Assembly (NCBI RefSeq): GCF_001598035.1
Contig: NZ_CP014835.1
Coordinates: 2,021,001 to 2,085,000, forward strand
Direction of reading: 5' to 3'
Length of the DNA: 64,000 nucleotides
Source of the DNA: Streptococcus halotolerans
GTDB taxonomy: Bacteria; Bacillota; Bacilli; Lactobacillales; Streptococcaceae
Shown here: one piece after another, positions 46,092 through 55,594 of the stretch
Layout: each line of letters begins with the position of its first letter
How positions within the stretch are numbered: the first letter of the stretch is position 1
Made by a program: the position numbers and the translations under genes
Notes under the pieces: generated by a model
What the model saw: the letters and a program-made list of their open reading frames with translations, nothing else
Databases searched by the model: none
What the model was told of the DNA's origin: nothing

Positions 46092-47060
46092 ATGACCGAT
46101 AAAAAGAAAGATAACATAGTTGATTTTAGTAACTATCTAGCTGAAAAGGATTTTGAAGAGATTCTTAAAAAGGAGTTGGCGGACTTTTCTGACGAAGAGT
46201 TAGATGATCTTTATGACGATTTGGCGTTTGGTCAGGCGTTTGAAGAAGAATGGCAAGAAGAAGAGGCGAAAGTGTCTCGGGAGAATCTACAAATTCTAAA
46301 GGAGTTAGAGGAAAAAGAAGCTGCTGGACGGGACGCTTGGCTAGCTTCTTCACCTGTTGGTTGGATTAATCTAAGAGAGCGTCCTTACCTGTCAAACAAG
46401 ATGGAATTAGCTTTGGTCTACAAACAAAATGGTCTTTATCAAAAGGCCTTGGACCATCTCCTTGAAATCAATCAAGTTGAGGAAAACGATGGCTTAGGAA
46501 CACGTTATGAAATCATGGCCGTCTACGTGCTCATGTCACGCCATGAGGATTTGGAAGCATTTTATTTCAGTAATGATTATCATCAGGGAGACTTGATGAT
46601 GGACATCCCTTATATGATATCGAACATTTTGGCAGGAAAAGAGGATTCTGTTAAGGATATGTTAGCTGATTGGGTAGACAGAGTGGATGGGCTATTTGAA
46701 TGTTGTAACAGATCTGGTATGTCAATGGGAGATATTATGGAAGCGCGCAGTTTAGCGTACTATCAAGCTAATACTATGTCGGCAGTATATGTTTCGCTAA
46801 GTACTTTTTTGGCTATTTTGATTCCTTCGAGTCATTATATTATGGCTACTATCAAAGAGATGTTAGGAATCAATGAAGGACCTCTGATTGATGATTTAGA
46901 CATTTTTAGCAGTACCCAATTAATGACCTTAACTAGTTTAGGCATTAGATATATTTCTGACATTGAAGATTGGTCAGAAGCAGAATTCTTAGGGATTCCG
47001 AAAATTGGACCGGCAACGATTAAGAAATTGAAAGAGAAGGGAGTTGTTTTTCATCCGTGA
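46092..47060 (+). CDS. Hypothetical protein with C-terminal helix-hairpin-helix-like motif
   Basis: 322 residues, acidic N-terminus ([22 protein letters not shown]), a middle with TPR-like helices ([33 protein letters not shown], shown here only as an example of the helical pairs), and a C-terminal segment [15 protein letters not shown] ... [15 protein letters not shown] that looks like a helix-hairpin-helix nucleic-acid-binding module. No known enzyme motif. The stop overlaps the rlmCD start by four bases, so it is translationally coupled to an RNA methyltransferase. That makes an RNA- or ribosome-related role plausible but unproven. Confidence 0.72.
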   Translation: MTDKKKDNIVDFSNYLAEKDFEEILKKELADFSDEELDDLYDDLAFGQAFEEEWQEEEAKVSRENLQILKELEEKEAAGRDAWLASSPVGWINLRERPYLSNKMELALVYKQNGLYQKALDHLLEINQVEENDGLGTRYEIMAVYVLMSRHEDLEAFYFSNDYHQGDLMMDIPYMISNILAGKEDSVKDMLADWVDRVDGLFECCNRSGMSMGDIMEARSLAYYQANTMSAVYVSLSTFLAILIPSSHYIMATIKEMLGINEGPLIDDLDIFSSTQLMTLTSLGIRYISDIEDWSEAEFLGIPKIGPATIKKLKEKGVVFHP

Positions 47061-48415
47061 GTGCTTTGCAAGTTAGACAACGAATCCCATTGAAAATCAA
47101 ACGTATGGGTATCAATGGCGAAGGGATCGGCTTTTATAAGAAAACCTTAGTCTTTGTACGTGGAGCCTTGAAAGGCGAGGAAGTCTTTTGCCAGGTCACT
47201 TCGGTTAAACGTAATTTTGTCGAAGCAAAGATTTTGGACATCAATAAAAAGTCCAAATTCCGAGTTATTCCCCAATGTCCTATTTATGAGGCTTGTGGTG
47301 GCTGTCAAATCATGCACTTGCGCTATGATAAGCAGCTGGATTTCAAAGTAGATTTACTCAAACAAGCTCTTAAGAAATTTAAACCAGCAGGTTATGAAAA
47401 CTATGAGATACGTCCGACCTTGGGTATGGATAAGCCGCAGCACTATCGCGCTAAATTGCAGTTTCAAACCCGCTCGTTTGGTGGTTCTGTCAAAGCAGGA
47501 CTCTATGCAGAAGGTAGCCATCGTTTGGTTGCTTTAGAAGATTGTTTGGTTCAAGACAGGCTAACGCAAGAAATCATTAACAAAATTACTAATCTTCTAG
47601 ACAAGCACAAAGTGCCCATTTACAATGAACGAAAAATCCAGGGTGTGAGGACTGTTATGGTGCGTAAGGCAGAAGCTACTGATCAGGTCCAAATCATCTT
47701 CATTGCTAGCAAGTGGGTTAATTTAACTGCCCTCATTAAAGATTTGATTGTAGTTTATCCTCAGATAAAAACAGTCGCTTTTAATCTTAATACTTCAAAA
47801 TCCAGTGAGATTTACGGCCAAGACACCGAAATACTTTGGGGGCAAGATGCCATTGAAGAAGAAGTTCTCAATTATGGTTTCCAGTTATCCCCAAGAGCCT
47901 TCTATCAGCTGAATCCAGAGCAGACGGAAGTGCTTTATGGAGAAGCTGTCAAAGCGCTTGATGTGACTCCTGAAGATCATTTGATAGATGCCTACTGTGG
48001 TGTTGGAACAATTGGTTTTGCCTTTGCGGATAAGGTGAAAAGCGTGCGCGGTATGGATATTATCCCAGAAGCCATTGAAGATGCGAAAGAAAACGCACGT
48101 CGCATGGGATTTGACAACACCCACTACGAAGCAGGAAAAGCAGAAGAAATCATACCTAAATGGTATCGTGATGGCTATCGAGCTGACGCCCTTGTTGTGG
48201 ACCCACCGCGGACTGGTTTAGATGAAGCTCTCCTCAAAACCATCGTCAAATATCAACCGAATAAAATGGTTTACGTCTCTTGTAACGTCTCTACCTTAGC
48301 GCGTGATTTGGTGCAGTTGACGAAAGTTTATGATGTGGCTTATATTCAAAGCGTAGATATGTTTCCGCACACAGCAAGGACAGAGGCAGTTGTTAAGTTA
48401 ATTCGAAAACAATGA
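47057..48415 (+). CDS. rlmCD: 23S rRNA (uracil-5)-methyltransferase RlmCD
   Basis: RumA/TrmA-family methyltransferase. In Gram-positives RlmCD methylates U747 and U1939 of 23S rRNA. An N-terminal TRAM domain (~5-60) is followed by the iron-sulfur cysteine pattern [17 protein letters not shown] motif [25 protein letters not shown] and the nucleophile region [13 protein letters not shown]. 452 residues. The start is GTG at 47057, overlapping the TGA of the previous gene. The last ~40 bases of the gene recur downstream (48537-48620), see repeat entry. S. pneumoniae has a second paralogue, so the exact target is inferred. Confidence 0.9.
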   Translation: MSALQVRQRIPLKIKRMGINGEGIGFYKKTLVFVRGALKGEEVFCQVTSVKRNFVEAKILDINKKSKFRVIPQCPIYEACGGCQIMHLRYDKQLDFKVDLLKQALKKFKPAGYENYEIRPTLGMDKPQHYRAKLQFQTRSFGGSVKAGLYAEGSHRLVALEDCLVQDRLTQEIINKITNLLDKHKVPIYNERKIQGVRTVMVRKAEATDQVQIIFIASKWVNLTALIKDLIVVYPQIKTVAFNLNTSKSSEIYGQDTEILWGQDAIEEEVLNYGFQLSPRAFYQLNPEQTEVLYGEAVKALDVTPEDHLIDAYCGVGTIGFAFADKVKSVRGMDIIPEAIEDAKENARRMGFDNTHYEAGKAEEIIPKWYRDGYRADALVVDPPRTGLDEALLKTIVKYQPNKMVYVSCNVSTLARDLVQLTKVYDVAYIQSVDMFPHTARTEAVVKLIRKQ

Positions 48416-48692
48416 CTCTCTTCGCTTTTAAGTTTCAAGGCTCAGGCTGAAAATGTCCACAGGATTCTTTTGCTTTTAAGTTTCAAGGCTCAGGCTTAAG
48501 GTGTCCGCAGAACTCTTTCACTCCAGCATACCGCACGGACAGAGGCAGTTGTTAAGTTAATTCGAAAACAATGACTCTCTTCGCTTTTAAGTTTCAAGGT
48601 TCAGGCTGAAAATGTCCACACCCCCCCTCTCACTCTCGCACACTGCACAGACGGAAGGAGTAGTGACATTAACTAAGCGGCAAAAATAATGG
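48378..48692 (+). repeat. Duplication scar of the rlmCD 3' end
   Basis: The last 38 bases of rlmCD plus 46 bases of trailer (48378-48461) reappear with one mismatch at 48537-48620. Between them a third, partial copy (48471-48510) repeats CTTTTAAGTTTCAAGGCTCA. Further on, 48640-48690 translates as HTAQTEGVVTLTKRQK followed by a stop, which resembles the end of another RumA-family protein rather than this one. This looks like repeated unequal exchange at a methyltransferase 3' end. Confidence 0.75.
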
Positions 48693-48702
48693 GATATGAG
48701 TG

Positions 48703-48885
48703 TCATTCTTGGAAGAAGGGTAGTGCTAGAAACAAGGTATTAAGTGATTTAGTATCGAGGAAGCCTTCGGCTAGAAAAGCCATAATCTCAGACAGTTTTT
48801 GTAATTCACTGTCCTTTAAGGGATAGTTACCTCTTCAGAAGCGTAATAGTTGTTGGAGCATAAGGACTTTGGTAGAAAGTGGCAT
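48703..48885 (-). pseudogene. Possible small decayed gene (minus strand)
   Basis: Read leftwards from ATG at 48885 the frame gives MPLSTKVLMLQQLLRF, one TGA, then GNYPLKDSELQKLSEIMAFL and a tail ending ALPFFQE before a stop. The amphipathic, protein-like composition after the in-frame stop suggests a former short gene, but I cannot name a family. The rest of 48886-49190 shows only a 35-codon plus-strand frame (MTFSYFDLSKERVASLAQWF ...) with no known match. Confidence 0.35.
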
Positions 48886-49194
48886 ATGACATTTAGTTAC
48901 TTTGACTTGTCAAAAGAAAGGGTAGCAAGTCTTGCTCAATGGTTCTGTACAGAAAAATTAAAAAATGATAAACTGGTAGAAATCGGTTATTAGGTAGAAA
49001 AAACGGTTGCTATGTATGGAGAGAGTAGAGTCTTAATGGCTTAGTAGGCCATCTATTCTAGCTTTTCTCATTAAATATTTGAGAGACCAAATCTTTTGTT
49101 TTTCCACGACTAGATAGAGACGTCTTCATGGAAAGGTGCTTAATCTTTTGTTAAAATATTGCTCAATATAAGCTTGCCACAGTAAGGAGGCCCT

Positions 49195-49821
49195 GTGTTT
49201 ACCCAAATAAATCATTACTTATCTTATCAAGGTCTTAAATACACCAAGCCAGAAAGGGCAGGAGCTGAAGCGGCTGCTATGGAGGCGTTTAAGTCTCAGG
49301 GACAAGCTGCGCGTGCTGAGATGATGTCCTTATCTAAGCTTTTAGAGGATCAACTGACAGGCCTTCGGATAGACCGTGTCAGCAATTGGGCTAATCAGGC
49401 TCAAGTAGCTCGACCACATTTTTGGACTTACTTTTTTGGTGATGATGATGCTCCAGATGATGTCGCAATGGCTATTCGTTTATATGGTGAACAGGATCAT
49501 TTTGGTGTTTCGGTTGAGGTCAGTTTTATTGAACGAAAGAAATCAGACCAAACCCTGATGAAGCAAGCTAAAGTTTTGGACATTCCAATAGCATTACCAC
49601 TTTACTACTTGGTTCAAGTTAATGGTAACAGTCATCGTGAAGACGGAACAGAAGCCAATAGACGCAAGTTACAAGAGTCCCTTGAAGCTGGTGATGTTAG
49701 AAAAGTCTTGGTCAAAAAAGATATTCCTATGAGGGCAGACATGTCACTAGAAGTATTATTACCACAACTAGTGGAAGCATTCCAAGAGCTTTATCCCTAT
49801 TATGAAGCATGCAAAAACTGA
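49195..49821 (+). CDS. Conserved hypothetical protein (streptococcal)
   Basis: 208 residues, soluble, mixed alpha/beta, no signal peptide. The N-terminus contains an Ala-rich helix (AEAAAMEAFKSQGQAA), then TYFFGDDDAPDDVAMAIRLYG and a mostly charged C-terminus. Relatives occur across streptococci (sometimes labelled as ribonuclease P-like without evidence); no catalytic signature is visible. The start is GTG at 49195 after AAGGAGGCCCT, a strong ribosome-binding site. It converges with serS through a shared terminator. Confidence 0.65.
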   Translation: MFTQINHYLSYQGLKYTKPERAGAEAAAMEAFKSQGQAARAEMMSLSKLLEDQLTGLRIDRVSNWANQAQVARPHFWTYFFGDDDAPDDVAMAIRLYGEQDHFGVSVEVSFIERKKSDQTLMKQAKVLDIPIALPLYYLVQVNGNSHREDGTEANRRKLQESLEAGDVRKVLVKKDIPMRADMSLEVLLPQLVEAFQELYPYYEACKN

Positions 49822-49848
49822 GTCCTATTGAACTCAGTTTTTTTGATT
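49815..49848. terminator. Terminator between the hypothetical gene and serS
   Basis: AACTGAGT pairs with ACTCAGTT around a 7-base loop, followed by TTTTTTT. It may act in both directions, as serS ends at 49847 on the other strand. Confidence 0.8.
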
Positions 49849-51124
49849 ATTGTGGAGCGATGACGTCAGCGCCGCCCATGTATGGACGAAGCACTTCAGG
49901 GATAGTTACAGAACCATCTTCGTTTTGATAGTTTTCAAGAATTGCAGCAACTGTACGTCCGACAGCAAGTCCAGAACCGTTAAGAGTGTGGAGAAGTTTT
50001 ACTTTGCCATCTGCTTCATCACGGTAACGAATTTTGGCACGACGTGCTTGGAAATCTTCAGTGTTTGAACATGATGAAATTTCACGGTAGGCATTTTGTG
50101 CTGGAATCCAAACTTCTAAATCGTAGGTTTTAGCAGCTGAGAAGCCCATATCACCAGTACAGAGAGCAAGAACTCGATATGGTAAGTTGAGTTTTTTTAG
50201 GATATTTTCAGCGTTAGCAGTCATTTTTTCCAATTCATCATATGACTCTTCTGGTTTGGCAAATTTTACCATCTCAACCTTGTGGAATTGGTGCAAACGG
50301 ATCAATCCACGGGTATCACGACCTGCTGAACCAGCTTCTGAACGGAATGATGGGCTCATAGCTGTGAACTTGATAGGCAATTCTTTCCCATCAATGATTT
50401 CATTGCGGTAGTAGTTAGTAAGGGGCACTTCAGCCGTAGGAATGAGGACATATGGGGTGTCTGATAGTTCGAAAGTATCTTCTTTGAATTTTGGATATTG
50501 TCCTGTACCAAACATAGAGTCATGATTAACCATGTATGGAGGAATGACTTCTTGATAGCCTTCTTTAGCATGCTCATCTAACATAAAGTTATAGAGGGCA
50601 CGCTCTAAACGAGCACCTAAGTTGCGGTAGAAGAGGAAACGAGTTCCGGTAACTTTTGCCCCACGTTCCCAGTCAAGAATGCCTAAGTCTTCACCAAGGT
50701 CCCAGTGTGCTTTTGGTTCGAAGTCAAAGTCACGAGGTGTTCCCCAACGACGAACCTCAACGTTCTCTTCTTCATCAGCTCCAACGGGTACTGAATCATG
50801 TGGTGTATTTGGTAAGGTTGTTATAATGACTGTTAACTTTTCGTCAATATCGGCTAATTCACTATCAACAGCTTTAATTTCAGCGGATACTTTTTGCATA
50901 GCAGCAATTTGTTCAGAAGCGTCCTCTTTATTGCGTTTGGCTTGAGCAATTTTATCTGAAGCAAGGTTACGTCCAGCTTTTAATTCTTCTGACTTTGTTA
51001 AGAGTTGCCGACGTTTGGCATCGAGTTCTTTTAATTCAGTCAATGTTTCAGCAGCAACACCACGAGTGGCTAATTTTTCTGCAACAGCATCAAAGTCGTT
51101 GCGAATACGTTTAATATCTAACAT
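49847..51124 (-). CDS. serS: Seryl-tRNA synthetase
   Basis: Class II synthetase charging tRNA-Ser. N-terminal antiparallel coiled-coil arm (~1-105), then catalytic core with motif 2 [21 protein letters not shown] and motif 3 [17 protein letters not shown]. 425 residues, normal. RBS AATAGGAGGTATTT. Its leader contains a T-box (separate entry), so transcription responds to uncharged tRNA-Ser. Confidence 0.97.
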   Translation of the reverse strand: MLDIKRIRNDFDAVAEKLATRGVAAETLTELKELDAKRRQLLTKSEELKAGRNLASDKIAQAKRNKEDASEQIAAMQKVSAEIKAVDSELADIDEKLTVIITTLPNTPHDSVPVGADEEENVEVRRWGTPRDFDFEPKAHWDLGEDLGILDWERGAKVTGTRFLFYRNLGARLERALYNFMLDEHAKEGYQEVIPPYMVNHDSMFGTGQYPKFKEDTFELSDTPYVLIPTAEVPLTNYYRNEIIDGKELPIKFTAMSPSFRSEAGSAGRDTRGLIRLHQFHKVEMVKFAKPEESYDELEKMTANAENILKKLNLPYRVLALCTGDMGFSAAKTYDLEVWIPAQNAYREISSCSNTEDFQARRAKIRYRDEADGKVKLLHTLNGSGLAVGRTVAAILENYQNEDGSVTIPEVLRPYMGGADVIAPQ

Positions 51125-51326
51125 AAATACCTCCTATTTGGTAGAAAAAACACAATCTGTTTGCCGTTGGAGCGCTAGTTTGCGCGGTTCCATCCAACTT
51201 CACAGATTGTGCACTTAATTAATATCAATAGTAATAACACGGTAGAATTTCATAAAGCAAAGAGATCTGCTCACAGCAACCGCAGACTTTCTGAACACTT
51301 GACAATATTACTTATCCGTTGGTGTT
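51125..51326 (-). ncRNA. T-box leader of serS
   Basis: The ~200-base leader carries the T-box core TGGAACCGCGC (51192-51182 on the minus strand), a downstream GC-rich stem (GCGC ... GCGC around it, CTAGCGCTCCAAC) and a T run TTTTTTC just before the RBS, the usual antiterminator/terminator arrangement. Upstream stem regions are present. A serine codon TCT occurs in GAAATTCTACC and may be the specifier, but I did not fold it. Uncharged tRNA-Ser would let transcription read through. Confidence 0.85.
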
Positions 51327-51355
51327 ATTATACACAAAAGAGGAGTTGGTGTAAA
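51327..51355 (-). promoter_or_regulatory. serS promoter
   Basis: Minus strand: TTTACA (51355-51350), 17-base spacer, TATAAT (51332-51327). Strong sigma-A geometry ahead of the T-box leader. Confidence 0.75.
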
Positions 51356-51406
51356 CCCAAAAACAAGGATTTCTCTTAGCTCGGTGAATTATGTTAAAAT
51401 AAAGGC

Positions 51407-52474
51407 ATGGAAAAGAGAAATTATAATGCAGGAATTGATTTTTTAAGGATTTTTGCCATGTTTATGATTGTTGTGACGCATGTTCTAGGTAAAGGAGGAG
51501 TTCGCGATTCTGTTGCTGGTACAGTGGACCTCCATTTCATACAGACATGGGTTATTCAAGCCAGTGTCTACGTTGCTGTGAATTGCTACGCTTTGATTAG
51601 CGGCTATGTTGGTTTTCGCTCCCATTTTAAGTATTCAAAAGTGGTTAATTTATGGCTTCAAGTAGCTTTTTATTCCATCGGTATCACCTTATTTTTCCTT
51701 CTCTTAGGTAAGGATATTGGAGCTAGTGATTGGTTGGGGGCTTTTTTCCCAGTCATTAGGGGGCAATATTGGTATGTTACCGCCTATTTTGGACTGATGT
51801 TGACTATGCCATTCTTAAATATTGCTCTTCCGAGGATGGGGTTGTCGGACCTAGGTAAAATGATTGCGACTGGTTTTATGGTCTTCTCATTACTGCCGGT
51901 ATTACTGGATACCAGCGTTTCGGAATTTTCTTTATCTAAAGGATTTAGTATGACCTGGTTAGTTTTGCTTTATGTCGTTGGAGCTTTTTTAGCACGGATT
52001 GACTTAAAAAAATACAATAAACCTCTCATCTTGATAGGTATTTATGCTTTATCAATTGCAGCAACCCTTATTTTGAAGTATGCTGTTAGTGAGAAGTGGT
52101 ACTGGTATACCTCGCCAACGATTACTTTAGGAGCGCTAGCTCTCTTTGTTCTATTTGTTAATTTGAATATCTCACCATCAAGTCCATTAGTCAAATTCAT
52201 TAGGTTCTTTGCACCAGCAACCTTTGGTGTTTATTTGGTTCATCTGCATCCCTTAGTTGTTAAATTTGCCATGCGTGATTTTGCAGAAAATTTTGTGGAC
52301 CAGTCTCCACTGGTCTTTCCAATGATAATATTAGGCGTTAGTTTCCTAATCTTCTTAGCCTCTATCTTAGTTGAAAAAATGAGGATTTGGCTTTTTAAAA
52401 CCCTTCAAGTGGCAAGATTTTCCGCTAAAATTGATGATTGGTTGACCTTCAAAAATAAAGTCAAAAAAATATAA
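51407..52474 (+). CDS. Acyltransferase family 3 membrane protein
   Basis: 355-residue integral membrane protein with about ten helices. The AT3 family signature is at the N-terminus: GIDFLRIFAMFMIVVTHV, where the Arg and His are the conserved pair, followed by YWYVTAYFGLML and a late FGVYLVHLHPLV. Such proteins O-acetylate or otherwise acylate surface polysaccharides. The acceptor is unknown. It is a single-gene unit ending at 52485-52519. Confidence 0.85.
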   Translation: MEKRNYNAGIDFLRIFAMFMIVVTHVLGKGGVRDSVAGTVDLHFIQTWVIQASVYVAVNCYALISGYVGFRSHFKYSKVVNLWLQVAFYSIGITLFFLLLGKDIGASDWLGAFFPVIRGQYWYVTAYFGLMLTMPFLNIALPRMGLSDLGKMIATGFMVFSLLPVLLDTSVSEFSLSKGFSMTWLVLLYVVGAFLARIDLKKYNKPLILIGIYALSIAATLILKYAVSEKWYWYTSPTITLGALALFVLFVNLNISPSSPLVKFIRFFAPATFGVYLVHLHPLVVKFAMRDFAENFVDQSPLVFPMIILGVSFLIFLASILVEKMRIWLFKTLQVARFSAKIDDWLTFKNKVKKI

Positions 52475-52484
52475 AATAACGTCT

Positions 52485-52519
52485 AAGTTAGTTAATGCGC
52501 TAGCTTAGATTTTTTTGTT
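52485..52519 (+). terminator. Terminator of the acyltransferase gene
   Basis: TCTAAGTTAG pairs with CTAGCTTAGA around a short loop, then TTTTTTT. Confidence 0.85.
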
Positions 52520-52656
52520 AAAAACGAAGCTAACTATCTCTGAAAGTCATGCCATTTTCTTAATGCTGTTTGATGTGTCATTACGCTATACTATAATCAA
52601 ATGATACCGCTGATTGACTCGCTTGGTAGAATAATAATAAGGGGTAGATTGATTAT

Positions 52657-53200
52657 GAACGTCTGGGAATAAGACAATGTAGATCGTAAGAAGAAGCGGC
52701 TTATTAGGAAAGTTCTTGTTAGAAGCGACTGCTAACCATGGCTATCAGGCGAGTTTCTCTATAAGACATGAAGACAAGGTGAACATCATCAAAACATTGC
52801 AACTAGACTATATTTAGGGAGAACTGTGACGAATGGAGAAAGTAGAACCTGCTAGTAGGATGTCTGATAGCTTAATTGACTGTTTAGGAATTCTAAGAAT
52901 TAATCAATTCCAAAGATAAAAGATTAAGCTAGTTGGCGCTTCCTAAAATGGTTCAAAAGTATGGCATGCCCCAAATGGCTATATCAGTAGCAGAAGCCTA
53001 TCTAGCGTAGTTTCGCTTAAAAAAAAGGTACTTGATTAAAAGAAGAACTGGCTTATTTGTGGCTAGACTAGGTCTACCAAATGGTATGGCTAAACGATCT
53101 TCTTTATGGTGAGCTAGATTGTTAAACGTTCTGTCTAAAATGCCTTTGCGAGAGATTGGTCCATAAAAGTTCATCCTTTAGATGTTTTGAGAGTTTCATA
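52657..53200 (+). pseudogene. Decayed NAD(P)-binding (Rossmann-type) gene
   Basis: From ATG at 52657 (MNVWE, then a stop) and, after a frame change, GKFLLEATANHGYQASFSIR, HEDKVNIIKTLQLDYI and a later LAYLWLD. The pattern of a beta strand, helix and second strand ending in RHEDKV recalls YwnB-like NAD(P)-binding reductases or SDR proteins. Many stops and shifts follow, and the end is not definable. No function is expected. The text between 52520 and 52656 shows nothing else. Confidence 0.4.
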
Positions 53201-53280
53201 AGCTATTTTAATGGCCTTAAAACACAGTATGGAACAAGAGATTATCTTCATTGAAGGTTTTGTAATACACGCCAGCAATA

Positions 53281-53312
53281 GAAAAACAAGCCTGATATCA
53301 AGCTTGTTTTAA
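53281..53312 (-). terminator. Terminator after manO
   Basis: Minus strand AACAAGC pairs with GCTTGTT, then TTTC. Confidence 0.75.
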
Positions 53313-53322
53313 AGTATTTAAC

Positions 53323-53682
53323 TTATTGGCGTTTGAACTTACTAGTAATGACTTGGATTAATGTAGGTAATTTGACAACCTTATCATTACCGATTTTATC
53401 ACGAGCTATCTTGAGGATTTTGCCTGAATCTTTTGATGAGAAGAGAAACTTTCCAGAATCTGTAAAAATTTCGAAGTGGCGGCTGACTTTTTGACCAGTA
53501 ACATTAGCACCAATTTGTTGGATGCTAGTCCATGGGATTTGGATATAGTCTTCGACATTGCGATCGTTATAGTACTCCAAGGCGACATCGCCGATTAGAA
53601 ATTTACCAACTTTTCCTCCCATACCAAGGTAAGAGACACCGGTTGTTTGTAGTAACACTTCTTTATTTTGTGATTGGGCCAT
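53323..53682 (-). CDS. manO: DUF956 family protein (ManO)
   Basis: 119-residue protein that accompanies mannose-family PTS operons in streptococci and lactobacilli. Family features: TGVSYLGMGGKVGKFLIGD, an IQIPWTSIQQIGANVTG stretch and SRHFEIFTDSGKFLFSSKD. No membrane segment. The exact function is unknown; a regulatory role in the man PTS is assumed from the constant linkage. It lies 107 bases after manN, with a hairpin at 53758-53787 between them. Confidence 0.85.
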   Translation of the reverse strand: MAQSQNKEVLLQTTGVSYLGMGGKVGKFLIGDVALEYYNDRNVEDYIQIPWTSIQQIGANVTGQKVSRHFEIFTDSGKFLFSSKDSGKILKIARDKIGNDKVVKLPTLIQVITSKFKRQ

Positions 53683-53757
53683 GATTTCCTTTCTACTAAC
53701 AGGTGTTTGAAGTCATTTGATTGATTTTGTTCCTGCTAGACTATTTTAACATAATGA

Positions 53758-53788
53758 AAAGAGTTTCCAAATGGAAACCCTTTTTTGA
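53758..53788 (-). terminator. Terminator after manN
   Basis: Minus strand GGGTTTCC pairs with GGAAACTC, then TTTTC. It may let only part of the transcripts continue into manO. Confidence 0.75.
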
Positions 53789-54703
53789 TTACATGATACC
53801 TGCAAGGCGAGCGAGAACACCAAGTACGAAAAGACCAATAATCATTGTAATAGGGGATACTTTTTTCTTAAGCAACCACATACATACAAATGTAAGAATG
53901 AGTCCCATCAATCCAGGGATCAATGAATCTAATTGACCTTGCAATGAATTTGTTTTTTCAGGTGTGAGGCTAAGTCCACTCATCGCTTGACCTAGAATAC
54001 CTTGAAGTTCTGCACCAGTAACATTTCCTTTAGGAAACTCGACATAAGCCCCTTTTGCTAATTTTGTAGCAGGCAAGTCTACGGTGAAGTTGATAGACAC
54101 CCAACGCTCTACCAGCACGGCAAGGATGAACATACCGAGGATAGAAGCTCCTTTAGTGATGTCTTGAAGGATACCACCAGACATGTCTTTAGTGATTTCT
54201 TTACCTGATTTGTAACCAAATTCTTGTGTGTACCATAGGAAAGCCATACGGATAGCATTCCATGCTACAAAGAAGATGATTGGTCCCATGATGTTTCCTG
54301 CTTGCGCAAGCGAAGCACCGAGAGCACCAAGGATAGGACGAACAGTAAACCAGAATACAGGGTCACCGATACCAGCAAGAGGTCCCATCATACCGATTTT
54401 AACCCCTTGGATAGCGGTATCGTCGATGTCAGTACCGTTTGCTTTTTCTTCCTCAAGTGCAAGTGTCACACCAAGAATAGGAGCAGCAACATATGGGTGA
54501 GTGTTAAAGAATTCCATGTGACGCTCAAGAGCTGCAGCACGGTCTTCTTTTGTGGTATATAGCTTTTTGATGGCTGGAACGAGTGAGTAAGCCCAACCTA
54601 AGTTTTGCATACGCTCGTAGTTCCAAGATCCTTGAAGGAATTGTGAACGGAACCATACTTTTTGGCGATCTGCTTTTGATAATTTAATTTGATTTTCAGT
54701 CAT
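53789..54703 (-). CDS. manN: Mannose/glucose PTS IID component
   Basis: Membrane component IID of the mannose-family phosphotransferase system (importing mannose, glucose, glucosamine and others), 304 residues. It begins with TENQIKLSKADRQKVWFRS. Large polar N-terminal part (LEEEKANGTDIDDTAIQGVK and GPLAGIGDPVFWFTVRPI), then membrane helices toward the C-terminus. The start is taken at ATG 54703, eight bases after AAGGGAG; an upstream in-frame GTG at 54712 overlaps that RBS. 16 bases from manM. Known bacteriocin receptor with IIC in this family. Confidence 0.94.
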   Translation of the reverse strand: MTENQIKLSKADRQKVWFRSQFLQGSWNYERMQNLGWAYSLVPAIKKLYTTKEDRAAALERHMEFFNTHPYVAAPILGVTLALEEEKANGTDIDDTAIQGVKIGMMGPLAGIGDPVFWFTVRPILGALGASLAQAGNIMGPIIFFVAWNAIRMAFLWYTQEFGYKSGKEITKDMSGGILQDITKGASILGMFILAVLVERWVSINFTVDLPATKLAKGAYVEFPKGNVTGAELQGILGQAMSGLSLTPEKTNSLQGQLDSLIPGLMGLILTFVCMWLLKKKVSPITMIIGLFVLGVLARLAGIM

Positions 54704-54719
54704 TGTAGGCACTCCCTTC

Positions 54720-55532
54720 TTAGTAGTCTTCTAGGATATCGCCGATTGGGTCCATAGAAGCTGAACCGCCACCGTTACCTGAACCACCTTGTTTAGATAG
54801 GTTGAGGTAGATAAAGGCAATAGCAACACCGATAACACCCATAGCAATAAGGGTTAGGTCAGAAAGTGCAGCAAATGCGAAACCAAGAGCAAAGAATGGC
54901 CATACTTCGCGAGTTGCCATCATGTTGATAACCATAGCATAACCTACGGCAACAACCATGGCACCACCAACTTGCATACCACCACTTAACCATTCAGGCA
55001 TCAATTCAAGGACACCACGAACAGATGAAGCAGGAACAGCAAGTAATAGTGCAGCAGGAACAGCAATTCGAAGACCTTGAAGAAGAAGGGCGATGAAGTG
55101 AGTACGTTCAAGTGCAGCGATGTTTCCTTCAGCAGCAGCTTTATCAGCAGCGTGTACTAAACCAACTGAGATAGTACGGACAATCATTGTAAGGAAAAGT
55201 CCAGCAACGGCAAGTGGAATCGCAGTTGAGTAGGCAAAAGTGATTCCTTTTTGCGTAAAGTCTCCACCTTTTACCATGATGATAGCAGCAGCAACAGAGG
55301 CTAGAGCAGCGTCTGGTGCCACAGCAGCACCAATATTAGCCCAACCAAGAGCAACCATTTGAAGGGTACCACCAAGCATGATGCCGGCAGTCAAGTTGCC
55401 TGTAACAAGTCCGATAAGGGTACATGCCACAAGTGGTTGGTGGAATTGGAATTGGTCGAGGATACCTTCAAGACCTGCAAGGAAGGCAACAACAACGACC
55501 AAAATAGCAGAAATAATTGAAATATCTGACAT
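54720..55532 (-). CDS. manM: Mannose/glucose PTS IIC component
   Basis: Membrane channel component IIC, 270 residues with several helices. Typical motifs: GILDQFQFHQPLVACTLIGL at the N-terminus and GAAVAPDAALASVAAAI, which occurs in the family's substrate domain. The tail is Gly/Ser-rich (GGSGNGGGSA). 62 bases after manL and 16 before manN, so one transcript. Works with IIAB and IID to move sugar in while phosphorylating it. Confidence 0.95.
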   Translation of the reverse strand: MSDISIISAILVVVVAFLAGLEGILDQFQFHQPLVACTLIGLVTGNLTAGIMLGGTLQMVALGWANIGAAVAPDAALASVAAAIIMVKGGDFTQKGITFAYSTAIPLAVAGLFLTMIVRTISVGLVHAADKAAAEGNIAALERTHFIALLLQGLRIAVPAALLLAVPASSVRGVLELMPEWLSGGMQVGGAMVVAVGYAMVINMMATREVWPFFALGFAFAALSDLTLIAMGVIGVAIAFIYLNLSKQGGSGNGGGSASMDPIGDILEDY

Positions 55533-55594
55533 TTTGTAATCCTTTCGAGAAATAAGAATACCGAAATAAAGTTTACCTTTATTCGAATAGGTTA

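Noticed and set aside
48378..48692. Direct repeats considered as a CRISPR-like array
   Set aside because: Only two full copies and a partial one of uneven spacing, derived from the rlmCD end; no regular spacers and no cas genes nearby.
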